From positions 1 through 64,000 of the forward strand of contig NZ_BDBI01000010.1 of assembly GCF_001612905.1 (NCBI RefSeq): 64,000 nucleotides of DNA. Direction: 5' to 3'. The stretch is from Nocardia ignorata NBRC 108230. Its GTDB lineage: Bacteria; Actinomycetota; Actinomycetes; Mycobacteriales; Mycobacteriaceae. The notes beneath the pieces are model-generated. The model saw nothing but the letters and a program-made list of their open reading frames with translations. It had not been told where the DNA came from and did not search any database. The position numbers and the translations under genes were made by a program. Position 1 is the stretch's first letter. Every line of letters starts with the position of its first letter. Below are positions 27,077-36,784 of the stretch, piece after piece.

Positions 27077-27712
27077 ATGTACTGACCTGAGAGGTTGGGG
27101 ACACGGCTGGCTGATGGGTGGCCTGCGGGTGCGGTGTGGCCGCGGTAGTGATCGTAGGTGTGGAGCCAGGCGGTGAAGGCTGCACATCGTTCGGTGTCGC
27201 TGCGGTAGAGCCGGGCGTAGGCCCACTCATCGGCCAAAGTCTGGTGGAAGCGTTCGACTTGCCGTTGGTTCGAGGCCGGTAGGGCGGGTCCGTTTGTGCA
27301 CGACGGACCGAGAGATTGGCGGATGTTTTAGATTGATAGCAGGAACCGTTTTCCGTCAATACTTTTCGATCGGCCACGCCGTGCCTGGCGAACCAAGCGT
27401 TGGCGCGGGTCCAGAACTCGGCGGCGGTGTCTTTGCGTTCATCGGCGAGTAGTTCGGTGTGGGCCAACCGCGAGTGGTCATCCGGTGCGGTGTGGAGGTA
27501 GTGGTAGCCGCGGACCGGGTTGCCGTAGGCGTTGTGTTCCCCGGTCGGCTTGTGTCCTTGGGAGTTTCGATAGCGGCTAGCCCAGCGAGCTGCGGTGGTC
27601 GGTGAGACCTGGAACCGTCCGCGGCTCGGCGCAGCGGACAACCGTCATCGATGACACAGCGAGCCAGGCACCGGACCAACTCCGACAACGGGGCGTTACG
27701 GTGTGACACGAA
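27074..27712 (-). pseudogene. IS481-family transposase, frameshifted relic
   Basis: Read on the minus strand it begins M-S-H-R-N-A-P-L-S, passes through an rve-type integrase core (Y-L-H-T-A-P-D-D-H-S-R-L-A-H-T-E, then L-T-E-N-G-S-C-Y, then R-P-R-T-N-G-K) and ends V-P-N-L-S-G-Q-Y. The N-terminal helix-turn-helix part and the segment after T-N-G-K are in different frames from the core. It abuts the end of the IS630 relic. Confidence 0.82.
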
Positions 27713-27769
27713 GACCTCCGAGGCGTGGGTGCGTTCCTAGACAGCTCGCAGTTCACTCGGAGGTCTTCG
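27709..27769. repeat. Inverted repeat pair beside the IS481 relic
   Basis: CGAAGACCTCCGA (27709-27721) and TCGGAGGTCTTCG (27757-27769) are perfect inverted repeats 35 bases apart. The left arm directly precedes the start of the IS481 relic. The right arm precedes an ATG on the plus strand beginning M-S-A-R-H-A-V, which looks like a decayed second IS481 start. This suggests two head-to-head copies, or terminal repeats left by deletion. Confidence 0.6.
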
Positions 27770-27882
27770 CCATGTCAGCTCGCCACGCCGTCACCAACGT
27801 CCATGGTCAGTACAGACCAAGACCGCTGAGCAGATCAGATCCTCGCCAAGGCCCACCGTCCAACACCTTCACATACGGCCCG

Positions 27883-29355
27883 CTAGCGCTCGTGGGCTGC
27901 ATGCATCAGGCCGCTCATCCTGGGGGCGACGCCATAAATGACCAGGCCCACAGCAACTGCGACGACTCCGGTGATTCCGAAATACGCGACCTCATGGCTG
28001 GCATCGTAGAAGCGCGACAGCACACCGGACATCGACGAACCGATAGCCGCGGACAAGAAGTACACGGCCATCATTTGTGCCCGAAACGCCTCGGGCGCAA
28101 GCTGAGTCGTGACCGCGAGGAGAGTCGGCGACATCAGCAGCTCGGCTACCGCGAAACCACCGAGAACGAAGAACACCAGCAGCGCTGGCACTGTCCGGCC
28201 AGAAAATCCGGCAAGTGGCACGAACAGCAGAAAGGCAGCACCCATTCCAATCACGCCATAGGCGACCTTGTGCCAGGCGGAAGGAGCCCGGTTGCCCAGC
28301 CGGGTCCATACGATCACCAGCAACGGTGAGAGAGCGATGACCCAGGCCGGCTCCAGCCAGCCGAGCCAGTTCGAAGGCGCAGTCCACCCGAAGAAGGACC
28401 AGTTCATCCGCTCGTCGGAGTACACAGCCAGCACCGTGAAGACCTGCTGGAACAGCGAGCAGAACACTGCATTGGCGATGAACAGTGGAATATAGCCGAC
28501 TACCCGAGTTCGCTCAACCGCAGTGACTTTCGGACTGATGAGGATGACAACAAAGCAGACGAAAGCGGCAGCGGCAATAACACCAGTCATAGTCCACGCC
28601 AGATTGGACAGGGTCACAAGTCCGGTCATCAACACGACGAGAACGACTGCCACTGCTACAGCTGCGACTGTCAGCACCTTGCCGATTTCATTGCGTCGCA
28701 GTGGATTCGGAATTGTGCGACCCTGTATGCCAAGGTTTCGTCGGAAGATTGCGTATTGGGCCAGGCCTACAGACATACCAATAGCCGCCGCGCCGAATCC
28801 GTAGTGGAAGTCTAGATTTATCTGGAGCACACCAGTGATCAACGGGCCTGTTAGAGCACCGATATTTATGCCCAGAAAGAACAGGGTGAATCCACCGTCA
28901 ATGCGACGGTCGTCCTTGTCGTAGAGGGTTCCCAGTAGTGACGACGCATTCGCCTTCACCGCGCCGCTACCAAGCGCAACCATGACGAGGCCGATGCCCA
29001 CACCTTGCAGGCCAGGAATAACCGCCAACGCAGTGTGCCCTGCCATAACCAGTAAGGCGCCGTAGAACACACAACGCTCCATGCCAAGCATCCGGTCTGC
29101 GACCCATCCCCCCAGCATGGTCGACAGGTACATCAGGCCGCCGTATGCACCAACGATGCCTGTTGCGGTCGACTTTTCCAGACCAAGGCCGCCGTCCAAG
29201 AGCGAATAATACAGATAGTATCCGAGGAGAGTGAGCATTCCGTAGAACGAGAATCGCTCCCACAACTCCACGCCGAACAAATTTAGCAACCCAATCGGAT
29301 GTCCGAACATCATCCGCCTGCTAGTGGGCCAAGGCTTTTGTGCGACCCCAGTCAT
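27883..29355 (-). CDS. POT/PTR-family proton-coupled peptide transporter
   Basis: About 490 residues with 12-14 hydrophobic segments and the POT signature E-L-W-E-R-F-S-F-Y-G (ExxERxxYY-like) near the N-terminus, followed by a W-V-A-D-R loop motif. The family imports di- and tripeptides with protons. The start at 29355 (M-T-G-V-A-Q) has GAGAGG upstream; in-frame ATGs at 29370 and 29406-29421 would extend it. It is intact among dead insertion sequences, and its codons look less GC-biased than those of the flanking biosynthetic genes, which suggests separate acquisition. Whether it serves either biosynthetic locus is unknown. Confidence 0.9.
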   Translation of the reverse strand: MTGVAQKPWPTSRRMMFGHPIGLLNLFGVELWERFSFYGMLTLLGYYLYYSLLDGGLGLEKSTATGIVGAYGGLMYLSTMLGGWVADRMLGMERCVFYGALLVMAGHTALAVIPGLQGVGIGLVMVALGSGAVKANASSLLGTLYDKDDRRIDGGFTLFFLGINIGALTGPLITGVLQINLDFHYGFGAAAIGMSVGLAQYAIFRRNLGIQGRTIPNPLRRNEIGKVLTVAAVAVAVVLVVLMTGLVTLSNLAWTMTGVIAAAAFVCFVVILISPKVTAVERTRVVGYIPLFIANAVFCSLFQQVFTVLAVYSDERMNWSFFGWTAPSNWLGWLEPAWVIALSPLLVIVWTRLGNRAPSAWHKVAYGVIGMGAAFLLFVPLAGFSGRTVPALLVFFVLGGFAVAELLMSPTLLAVTTQLAPEAFRAQMMAVYFLSAAIGSSMSGVLSRFYDASHEVAYFGITGVVAVAVGLVIYGVAPRMSGLMHAAHER

Positions 29356-29421
29356 AAATTGACCTCTCATGATTCTATCCCCCAGAGTGGGCAAATTCGT
29401 TTTGCGCATACGCGTACCCAT

Positions 29422-30177
29422 CTAGAGGCCTATCAACGAAAGCGCGCCAAGATTCGATCGGCCCTGCAAAAGTTTGCATATCCGTGCCCCTTAATTCAAC
29501 TACGCGGATCCGTTGCGACATCAGCGTGCGGACATTCGGCACCGATCAGCCACTGGCCCTGGATTGGCGAGCCTGCAGCGTGGGCCGAATCCCCACCTGA
29601 TATCCTCGACTTTCATCAGCCTTCGACTAATGAAAGTCGCCGCTTGACCCGCGTAGATTCCGAGCAGAGGTCGACTCAGCGTGGTTGCCCATATCTCTTT
29701 CATGCCGCCATTCCATCAGATAAGCGGAAAAAGTTCCATCGTGGATTCATAATCATCTCCGTGGCGATACACACATTTGGCAGTAACTCTAACAACGGCT
29801 CCTCTGCACTGCGGAGGCACACAAGAGATCAATTTACCTCGGCCCTCATCCTCGTTTACCTGTGCCAAACAGGCGCAGCACCGCAGTTCAATCGAAGTAA
29901 ATAGGACCGATTTCCGCCCCCGCCGCGAATTTCAGCGTTCCGAAGCCTATGGATACCGTCGATTACCGCCATCATGAGCTGATGAATGATAGCCGGAAAG
30001 CAGCGTTTCAACGCTAAAATTGCCTACCGACCACAAATACTGGATATCCCCCTCGGCGGTAAGATAAAGCTAAGAACTCTAGAACCCACAGCGGCCATAA
30101 AATCTGCGCAGCCTGCACCATCAACCGAACACGTATCAAACGCCTACCGGACCCGAGACCGGCTAATCCCATACTAA
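29422..30177. other. Low-GC intergenic stretch, no gene recognised
   Basis: The base composition falls to about half GC, well below the rest of the window, and no frame carries a recognisable domain. It is probably foreign or decayed DNA upstream of the POT gene; a promoter for that gene is expected near its right-hand start but no convincing boxes were found. Confidence 0.4.
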
Positions 30178-30555
30178 TCAGCCCTTCTTCAATTCCCGCA
30201 CGCCCAACCAACCTGCAGCAACGGACTTTGCGCCAGCTTCAAATCGGCTTCGGGCTCCTAGAAGTTCAACAATGACGGCCACTCGACGCCTGACCGTACG
30301 TTCCGAGATTCCAATACGTCGGCCAATCGCGTCATCGGTCAAGCCTTCTGCCAAAAGCAAGATGAGCGCCAGTTGCTCCCCAGATGGCTTCTCCTCATTA
30401 GCACTTGAGAAGTACTCGACGGTCGTCGATGGCGATGGACCACATCGGCGGGCGCCGCGGCGAGCAGTGCGCGCAGTTCGTCGTGACTGCTGGCTGAATT
30501 CTTCCGTGTGAGATACCGGGCCTAATTCAAATCCTTCGAATATCCGCTGATCCAT
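30178..30555 (-). CDS. Short LuxR-type helix-turn-helix protein
   Basis: 125 residues. The last 65 are a GerE/LuxR HTH (L-T-D-D-A-I-G-R-R-I-G-I-S-E-R-T-V-R-R-R) resembling that of the pathway regulator at 1895-2653, including the R-F-x-x-G-A after the recognition helix. The N-terminal 60 residues are low-complexity and match no sensor domain, so it may be the 3' remnant of a longer regulator rejoined to an upstream start. A good AGGGGG ribosome-binding site precedes ATG 30555, so expression of an HTH-only protein is possible. Confidence 0.6.
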   Translation of the reverse strand: MDQRIFEGFELGPVSHTEEFSQQSRRTARTARRGARRCGPSPSTTVEYFSSANEEKPSGEQLALILLLAEGLTDDAIGRRIGISERTVRRRVAVIVELLGARSRFEAGAKSVAAGWLGVRELKKG

Positions 30556-31078
30556 CCGGACCCCCTAGGCATTTCTTTGTTTACGAGAAGATCTACCGAA
30601 TCGCTTCCGACTTTCGCGACTCAAGTAGCGCTGTCCGCCCCCTCAGACTCGTCCTATACCAGCACCTTGAGTCTATTCCTACCAGACAATGAACCACTGT
30701 CAAACCCGTGGTGATCACCGTTGTCGGTTTGCACACAAATTGCCCTCAGTTCATATTGTTCACATGCTGCCATATCTCCAATGCCGGCAAACCGGGCCAG
30801 CTTGACTCAGTTTCGCGGGTTTTGGCCAATCGGGGTAGCTGGTCGACATCCCCCAGGTCCGTTGCCGCAGTTGGGCTCGGGTACACGATCGATGCCTCGA
30901 TCCGAGGCTAGCATCTTGTAAGCCTTCATAACGAGCCCTTGAGATAAAACTCAATCATCATCAACCGTAGCCGCAACGGACCCGCAAATTTGTCCGTTCT
31001 TTCCGACCCGCGAACTTTAGTCCCCCTTTAACATTAGGAGTTGTCCTAATCCGGTCACCAGTAGTGAGCCGCCGCGCT
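30556..31078. other. No gene recognised
   Basis: Low-GC sequence between the short LuxR gene and an IstB relic. Short frames on both strands lack domains and good start signals. Confidence 0.4.
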
Positions 31079-31480
31079 GAAAATCGAGGGTCTGCCGTGA
31101 ATTCGCCGATCCCGACGCGGGCACCGATCCGGGACCTGGCCAGTTTGTGGTTCCGCAACAACGCGGCGAATGTGCTGTTCCTTGGTCCGCCCGGAGTCTG
31201 CAAGACCACGCTGACCGTCCGTTGGCGCGCGGCCGCGCTCTAGGCCGGTCACCGCGTCTACTTCACCACCGCCGCCGAGCTAGCAGCGAAGTGCCACAGA
31301 GCCGCGCTGGAGGGACGTTGGTACACCTGCATGCGGTTCTTCGCCGGACCGAAGCTCCCCGTCATCAACGAGCTCGGCTACCTCCCACTGCACGGCGACT
31401 GAGCCTCGACGTTGTTTCAGCTGATCAATCAACACTATCTGAACAGTGGCACGATCTCGATGAGATGCATCGGGATCTTC
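31079..31480 (+). pseudogene. IstB-like (IS21) transposition ATPase, interrupted relic
   Basis: The frame containing 31181 reads F-L-G-P-P-G-V-C-K-T-T-L, the Walker A of IstB (normally G-P-P-G-x-G-K-T), followed by a stop near 31241, then A-G-H-R-V-Y-F-T-T-A-A-E-L and L-P-V-I-N-E-L-G-Y-L-P, with a second stop near 31400 before F-Q-L-I-N. Two in-frame stops and a Gly-to-Cys change in the P-loop show it is dead. Confidence 0.8.
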
Positions 31481-31599
31481 TACTGGACAACAGCTTTCGG
31501 AGACGCGGCCGTCGCCGCGGCAATGCTGGACCGGCTCCTGCACCGGACCACGGTCGTCGGCAACGACGGGCGCTGCAGCAGCAGAGTCCGCCGCCGATA

Positions 31600-31884
31600 T
31601 CAGGCCGCGAACTGCGGCACCTTTTCCACGAAAGCCCCTTTGCTGCAGTCGGAATGGTTGCAAAACAGCCGTCGGACCCGCAGTTCGATCACTACCTCGC
31701 GCCCGGTGATCGAGGTGTCCGCCAGTCGCCGACTGCAGCGCCTGTGGCCTCGCCCTGACGGTGTCGCACAACTCGGACAGGCGGCCGGTTCATCGCGGGT
31801 CGCGGCCTCGACCCACACCGTGGAGCCAGTGGCTCGAACTTGGCTGATCGCCAGTCCGTCGAGGTGCGAGAACAAGATTCCCAT
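31600..31884 (-). pseudogene. ISL3-family transposase, N-terminal zinc-finger fragment
   Basis: 94 residues read as the start of an ISL3 transposase: a short hydrophobic lead, V-W-V-E-A-A-T-R, C-P-S-C, then a basic segment with V-R-R-L-F-C-N-H-S-D-C completing the four-cysteine zinc finger, and F-V-E-K-V-P-Q-F. The catalytic domain is missing, so only a fragment survives next to the IstB relic. Confidence 0.75.
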
Positions 31885-32858
31885 CGGTCAGGATCAGAAC
31901 ACCAGCCACATGATCAACTATCAAGCACCCCTTCGCATCTCGATGTGGTCAATCACGGAGTCTGTGCCAGATCCGGTTTTCGACGAGCACAGACAGCCGG
32001 CCGCCACCCGCGATTGCCCTCACTGCGGCGAGCCGAACACCGTTGTCGCGCTGCTCACCACGTCGGAAGCAGCTTCCCCACAGACAACCGAATCCTCCCG
32101 CTACATCACGTCACCTGATAGCTCAACCTCTGCTCCGTCTGGGAATTTCGCCGCGCGCTTCTGGGGACTAATTTCTAGCGCCATCAGAGATGAGGACACG
32201 CCGAATAGCGCCGCGCCGCTGAGCGAGGCCCTGACGCCGATGGGATTGCAACAGCTGTAGCCGCGAAGACCCTAGTCATTCATTTTGCCAACGGGTTCGA
32301 CTTCCTCCCTTCCGCATCAAGTGAATGCGCAAACGACGAAGGGACCAGCACATGGGCCGACGCTTCGAGCACGCGATTGCCAAGAACGCCTTCGCTCAGC
32401 TCTCCACGTATGTTTGGTGGCGGGAGATCCGTGGGGAGGGCACCGACACCGCATCAGATGGAAGCGATTCGACCAGGTCGCACTCAACGGGGATGGGTCC
32501 CCATCGAATTCGGCGCCATCCAACCTCGCTTTGATCTCGGCCACGCGATGCAGCTCTCGAGGCATCATGATCCCTTCCGGCACGCCGGGTGCGGCTGGCT
32601 GGAGAGGGCGCCAGCGCAATCCGAGCACCGCACCTAAGTCCGCCCTACATCCTCACCGAGGTTGCAAACAAGGCGATGCGATCCCACCGCCGATGCCGAG
32701 CAACCCGGATACCGAATCGGGTGGTCGGGATCGCCAGGGGTCTGTACCGCTCGCGCGACCAGATGAACCGCTGATCCGGGGGCGGCCCGCCCCCGGACGA
32801 ATGCAGCGAGGCGACGTGGACATGCAGCCAGCCAGCGGAACGCAGAACAGAACCGTCG
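31885..32858. other. About 1 kb without a recognisable gene
   Basis: Frames on both strands stay open for up to about 190 codons but show no domains, weak starts and unconvincing composition. A short C-P-H-C-G-E motif near 32015 hints at a decayed zinc-finger protein. The stretch separates the insertion-sequence relics from the end of the minus-strand operon. Confidence 0.4.
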
Positions 32859-33410
32859 TCATTGCCTGAGGAGGAAGAGGCTGAACGCCGCGAGCGTCAT
32901 TGCGTCGATGACCACGCCGCCTCTGACCATCTGAATGAGGTCGTCACAGGAAACCCACCTCTGCTCCATGTCCTGTTCAGTGCGCTCACGAGCGGTCACG
33001 CCCTGGGACAGCCCTGTTGCGAGGAAGACGTCGCAGCGCTGGCTGGTCAGACCCGGCGCGACCCCGACTTGGCCGAGATGGGAAAGCTCCCGGGCGCGCA
33101 GCCCCGTCTCCTCTGCAAGCTCGGCCCGGGCCAGTTCCTCGCCAGGCGGGCCGGCATCCGGCCATGAGCCCTGAGGGAATTCCCAGGTGCGGACGCCGAG
33201 CGGATAGCGGAACTGCCCGACCAGGTGAACTCCGTTCCGCTCGAAGGGAATCACACAAGCGGCGGCCGGCTTGTCGACCACCGCATAGAGGCCGGGCGTG
33301 CCGTCCGCCAACACAGTCTGGTCCTCCCGGAGGGTCAGCCACGGGCACGTGTAGACCACCTTGGAAAAGCGTTGGAGCATAGGATCCACTTGGCCTTTCA
33401 AAGCATCCAT
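32859..33410 (-). CDS. Nudix hydrolase, ADP-ribose/nucleotide-sugar pyrophosphatase-like
   Basis: 183 residues. A Nudix box is recognisable as W-E-F-P-Q-G-S-W followed by G-E-E-L-A-R-A-E-L-A-E-E-T-G-L; the glutamates for metal binding are kept, with a short insertion after the first glycine. The N-terminal part resembles ADP-ribose pyrophosphatases. It is the last gene of the minus-strand operon, ten bases after the MFS gene. In an operon that makes UDP-linked pentoses, cleavage of a nucleotide-sugar pyrophosphate to a sugar 1-phosphate is a reasonable guess, with the HAD phosphatase acting next. Confidence 0.82.
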   Translation of the reverse strand: MDALKGQVDPMLQRFSKVVYTCPWLTLREDQTVLADGTPGLYAVVDKPAAACVIPFERNGVHLVGQFRYPLGVRTWEFPQGSWPDAGPPGEELARAELAEETGLRARELSHLGQVGVAPGLTSQRCDVFLATGLSQGVTARERTEQDMEQRWVSCDDLIQMVRGGVVIDAMTLAAFSLFLLRQ

Positions 33411-33419
33411 CCCTCGGTC

Positions 33420-34652
33420 TCACTTGGCGAGTGTCATTTGCGGCTTAGCGGCCAAGCTTCGCTCCGCCCAACGGCTGATACGGGGTGCCACGAGGCCCGG
33501 CGCGACAAGGAGGAGACCAAGCAGCAGCCAGCCCCAGGTTCCGAGCCCTATGCAAAGAGTCGTCACTAGCACGGGGGCAAACGACCCGGACAGCCCTTCG
33601 CCGAGATTGAAGAATCCCTGATACTTGCCCATCGAGTGCTCCGGTGCCAGGCCGAGGGCAATCTGGAAGATCCCCCCGCTGTGCCAGATCTCGCCGAGGC
33701 CGTGAACAGAGACGGCGAACAGCACCAAACCGATCGCGATCCACCCGGGCAAGACTGCCGCGACTGGAACCAGCATGCAGGAGAGCAAGAAGCAGAATCC
33801 GGCGCGCTGCCACGCTCGGCCAGCCGCGCCGGGCGTATCCAGTCCGCGGACCACTCGGACCTGGAAGAGCACGACAATGAGCGTGTTCGTGAGCATACAC
33901 GCCGAGATCATCCACAGTGGGACCTTGTGCTCCGTCAAGATCCAAAGAGGGAGGGCGAGCACTGTGACTTGGTGCTGGATCATCAGCATCGCGCTGACCG
34001 CAGTCACCGCGATGTACGGGCGGTCGCGGTACACCGACCGCGCGGCCGATCCACTCACCGCGTTCTCGGTCTTCGGCACCGGCGGCAGGAACGGCATCGA
34101 CCGTTGGATGACCGCCGCCAGCGCGAAACTGACCGCGTTCGCCAGCAGCGCGGATGCATAGATCTCCTGGGTTCCAAAGGACGCGAGGACACCGCCAAGT
34201 CCCACCCCGATGGCAGCCCCGCTATTCGTCACCACCTGGAGCTTCGCCCTGAACCTGACGGGGTCCGCGCCGATCCTGGCAATCACCGTGTACCGCGAGG
34301 CCCTGCCTCCTTCACCGGCGAATACCCCTACGCACAGCAATAGCAGGACCGGCAGGAAGCCATGAACGACAGGCAGAATCCCCGCGGCAACGGCCTGTGT
34401 CGTATAGGCCATCACAACGACGCCCCTGGGCCCTTTCCTGTCTGCCAAGTACCCGAAGGCTAGCCCCGCGGTGAGCGCGAGCACTCCGGCGATGCTCAGA
34501 GCCAAACCGAACTGCGTGGCGCTAAATCCGACATGGCGAATAACAAAAATCGGTAGAATGGCGTAATTGAGGCCCGTTCCGATGGTGTCAATCAGCGAGG
34601 CCACCGCGAGCCGACGTTCAGGCCCCGGCGGGAACACATTGACAGGGTTCAA
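33420..34652 (-). CDS. MFS transporter, probable product exporter
   Basis: 410 residues with 12 predicted hydrophobic helices and the loop motif G-Y-L-A-D-R-K-G-P-R-G between helices 2 and 3, a DHA1-like pattern. It begins at a TTG codon with GAGGAG upstream. It is encoded between the ATP-grasp and Nudix genes in the same direction, so it is probably the exporter of the minus-strand pathway. Confidence 0.87.
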   Translation of the reverse strand: MNPVNVFPPGPERRLAVASLIDTIGTGLNYAILPIFVIRHVGFSATQFGLALSIAGVLALTAGLAFGYLADRKGPRGVVVMAYTTQAVAAGILPVVHGFLPVLLLLCVGVFAGEGGRASRYTVIARIGADPVRFRAKLQVVTNSGAAIGVGLGGVLASFGTQEIYASALLANAVSFALAAVIQRSMPFLPPVPKTENAVSGSAARSVYRDRPYIAVTAVSAMLMIQHQVTVLALPLWILTEHKVPLWMISACMLTNTLIVVLFQVRVVRGLDTPGAAGRAWQRAGFCFLLSCMLVPVAAVLPGWIAIGLVLFAVSVHGLGEIWHSGGIFQIALGLAPEHSMGKYQGFFNLGEGLSGSFAPVLVTTLCIGLGTWGWLLLGLLLVAPGLVAPRISRWAERSLAAKPQMTLAK

Positions 34653-34697
34653 GAGGCTGACTCCTCATGTCCTCGAAATCGCCGTTCGTTTAGCGGT

Positions 34698-35894
34698 CTA
34701 TCGGGCCTTGGAACAGAACCAGTTGAAGATTTCATTCGCATCGCGCTCCACCGCTTCTACGGAGCCCCCCTCCAGGAGGACCTGACCCGTTCTCACATTG
34801 ATTCCTGTTCGCGAGTCGGGCACCTCGCCGCCCGGCTGCACCTGCATGAGGACCCTCAACACTCCTGGCATCAGCGCGATCTCTTCAGCGCCTGGAAAGC
34901 TGCTCCATTCAGTTCGTGCCGGCAGATGGATGCTTCCGTATGACGATGGTGAGGGCGCGCGCCTGTGCAAAGGAGGCGCACCCATCAATACACGCGCCCA
35001 TTCCTGGTCCAGCACGACTCCGTATTTCTGGTGGACCTGGAGTGGGATAATCCCGCCAGCCATTCGCCCCGCGCATTCGCCGAACACGAATTCACCGCCG
35101 CGCTCGAAAGACTCGAGGTGGAAAACACCGTCCCGGAGGCCTATGGCCGCCAACGAATCCTCGGCCATCACGCGTGCGGCGCTAAAAATGTCGCGGTCCA
35201 CGACTGGATCGAAGAGCACCGACCCTACGATCCTTCCTTCCCGAGCCCCAACCAAAGGGGCGAAGTACCGGCCCACGCTGAAGAACTCGATGCGACCAGC
35301 GCGAACGACCCCGTCGAAATGGTATTCAGCCCCGTCGACATACTCCTCCGCCAGCCACGGGCGGCTCTCCGCGCGATCTCCAAGAGAACGGGCGAAGCAT
35401 GCCAGGTCAGCCGCGTCCCGGACAACGCAGGTGTCGTGACTCGCTGCACCGGCGTGAGGCTTCACGACGATGGGGAATCCGACGTCGGTGTTCATCAGGT
35501 CACTCAGCCGATCGACCGTGCGACAACGAGCGGTGGGGATCATCGCGTGCCGGACTGCCTCCTTCTGCACCGCCTTGTCCCGGAGAACCGTTGCGGTGCG
35601 CAGGCCGATTCCGCGCGTGCGCCCTAAGTCGACGAGCACGGCGGCGGGCATGATCAAAAACTCGTCCGCAGTGCAGATGAGGTCGAAGTCGGAAGCACTC
35701 AGCCCACGGCGCGTCAGAGCCGAGACTAGTTGCTCGATGTCGCGCAGGTCGCCCACCGCGACTGGTAAACACGCCTCGCCTGATGCGGCGATGTCGACGA
35801 GATCCGATGATCTCGCCAAAAGCACGACCTCATCCGCCAGCTTCGAGATCTCCATTAGAACCTCTTTGCGCCACCCGAGAAGGAGAACCCTCAT
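34698..35894 (-). CDS. ATP-grasp carboxylate-amine ligase
   Basis: 398 residues with the ATP-grasp layout: an N-terminal Rossmann-like domain (M-R-V-L-L-L-G-W), a D-K-A-V-Q-K preATP helix, the lysine strand F-P-I-V-V-K-P-H-A-G-A-A-S, E-E-Y-V-D-G, and a C-terminal metal-binding segment V-F-H-L-E-S-F with E-C-A-G-R-M-A-G-G-I-I. This arrangement is nearer to L-amino-acid ligases and BacD-like enzymes than to RimK-like graspetide ligases. It probably forms an amide between a small acid and an amine or peptide N-terminus, as the peptide ligase of pheganomycin biosynthesis does. Confidence 0.87.
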   Translation of the reverse strand: MRVLLLGWRKEVLMEISKLADEVVLLARSSDLVDIAASGEACLPVAVGDLRDIEQLVSALTRRGLSASDFDLICTADEFLIMPAAVLVDLGRTRGIGLRTATVLRDKAVQKEAVRHAMIPTARCRTVDRLSDLMNTDVGFPIVVKPHAGAASHDTCVVRDAADLACFARSLGDRAESRPWLAEEYVDGAEYHFDGVVRAGRIEFFSVGRYFAPLVGAREGRIVGSVLFDPVVDRDIFSAARVMAEDSLAAIGLRDGVFHLESFERGGEFVFGECAGRMAGGIIPLQVHQKYGVVLDQEWARVLMGAPPLHRRAPSPSSYGSIHLPARTEWSSFPGAEEIALMPGVLRVLMQVQPGGEVPDSRTGINVRTGQVLLEGGSVEAVERDANEIFNWFCSKAR

Positions 35895-35983
35895 CTAGAC
35901 ACCACCCCTAGCCCTGCAACAACCTTTCACTGCGAACATCTACGCGTCCTCCTCGGTTCTTCGTGCAAATCCGCCACCGCGCA

Positions 35984-36784
35984 TCACACGAAGCCAATAT
36001 TCATCATGGAATGTCCATCGATGCTCAGACGGAAATCGTCCCCTCTCGCCACCGCGAGGGCACGAGACGGAGAACCAGATAGCACCACGTCCCCCGGTCT
36101 GAGCTCCTGACCGTTCTCCCGAAGTTCCATGGCGAGCCACGCCACTGCCATGGTGGGGTTTCCAAGAACCTCGGACGCCTTCTCCCGGGTCTCACCTTTG
36201 CCATTGCGTCTCATGCTGAGCGTGAGGTCTCCGAGGCCAAGCCCCAGGAGATTGCCCTGCCATTCCCCAATGGCGAACCCGCCAAAGGATGCGTTGTCAG
36301 CGACCGTGTCCACCATGCAGATGCGTTCATCCGCGAAGCGGCTGTCCACTACCTCGGCGGCCAGCGCCACGGCATCAGCAGCGGCAATCACGTCCTCCGC
36401 AGTGACAGCGCCGCTTTTCAGCGGCCTTCCAATCAGAAAGGCCAGCTCCGCCTCCAGTCGGGGCCGCAGGAAAAGGTCGAGTGGAATCTCGACTTTTCCG
36501 CAATGCACGGAAAACCTCCTGGACTCGAGCAGACATCCGTAATCTGGATGATCGAGTCCGTACTGATCACGCATCGAGCGACTCACTAGACCGATCTTGT
36601 AGCCGACAAGCCGGTCGCCGTTTGCGACCTTGAGTTGATTCCAGCGCGCCTGGATTCTTTTCGCCGTCTGCACGGAGTCCGGTCCGATGATCCCGCTGAT
36701 AAGTGGCATGGGGGAACGAACCGACATGGCCTGCTCAAGCTGGCAGACGATCTGATCGATGTCGACACTGGAGCTCGGCGTCAT
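35984..36784 (-). CDS. 2-keto-4-pentenoate hydratase / FAH-family protein
   Basis: 266 residues matching the 2-oxopent-4-enoate hydratase group (MhpD/XylJ): Y-K-I-G-L-V-S, L-R-P-R-L-E-A-E-L-A-F-L-I-G with its metal-binding glutamates, A-A-E-V-V-D-S-R-F, and D-V-V-L-S-G-S-P at the C-terminus. These enzymes hydrate 2-hydroxy-2,4-dienoates or decarboxylate 4-oxalocrotonate. Its start overlaps the SGNH stop (ATGA). No aromatic-cleavage dioxygenase is nearby, so it more likely acts on a biosynthetic enol or keto acid. Confidence 0.85.
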   Translation of the reverse strand: MTPSSSVDIDQIVCQLEQAMSVRSPMPLISGIIGPDSVQTAKRIQARWNQLKVANGDRLVGYKIGLVSRSMRDQYGLDHPDYGCLLESRRFSVHCGKVEIPLDLFLRPRLEAELAFLIGRPLKSGAVTAEDVIAAADAVALAAEVVDSRFADERICMVDTVADNASFGGFAIGEWQGNLLGLGLGDLTLSMRRNGKGETREKASEVLGNPTMAVAWLAMELRENGQELRPGDVVLSGSPSRALAVARGDDFRLSIDGHSMMNIGFV

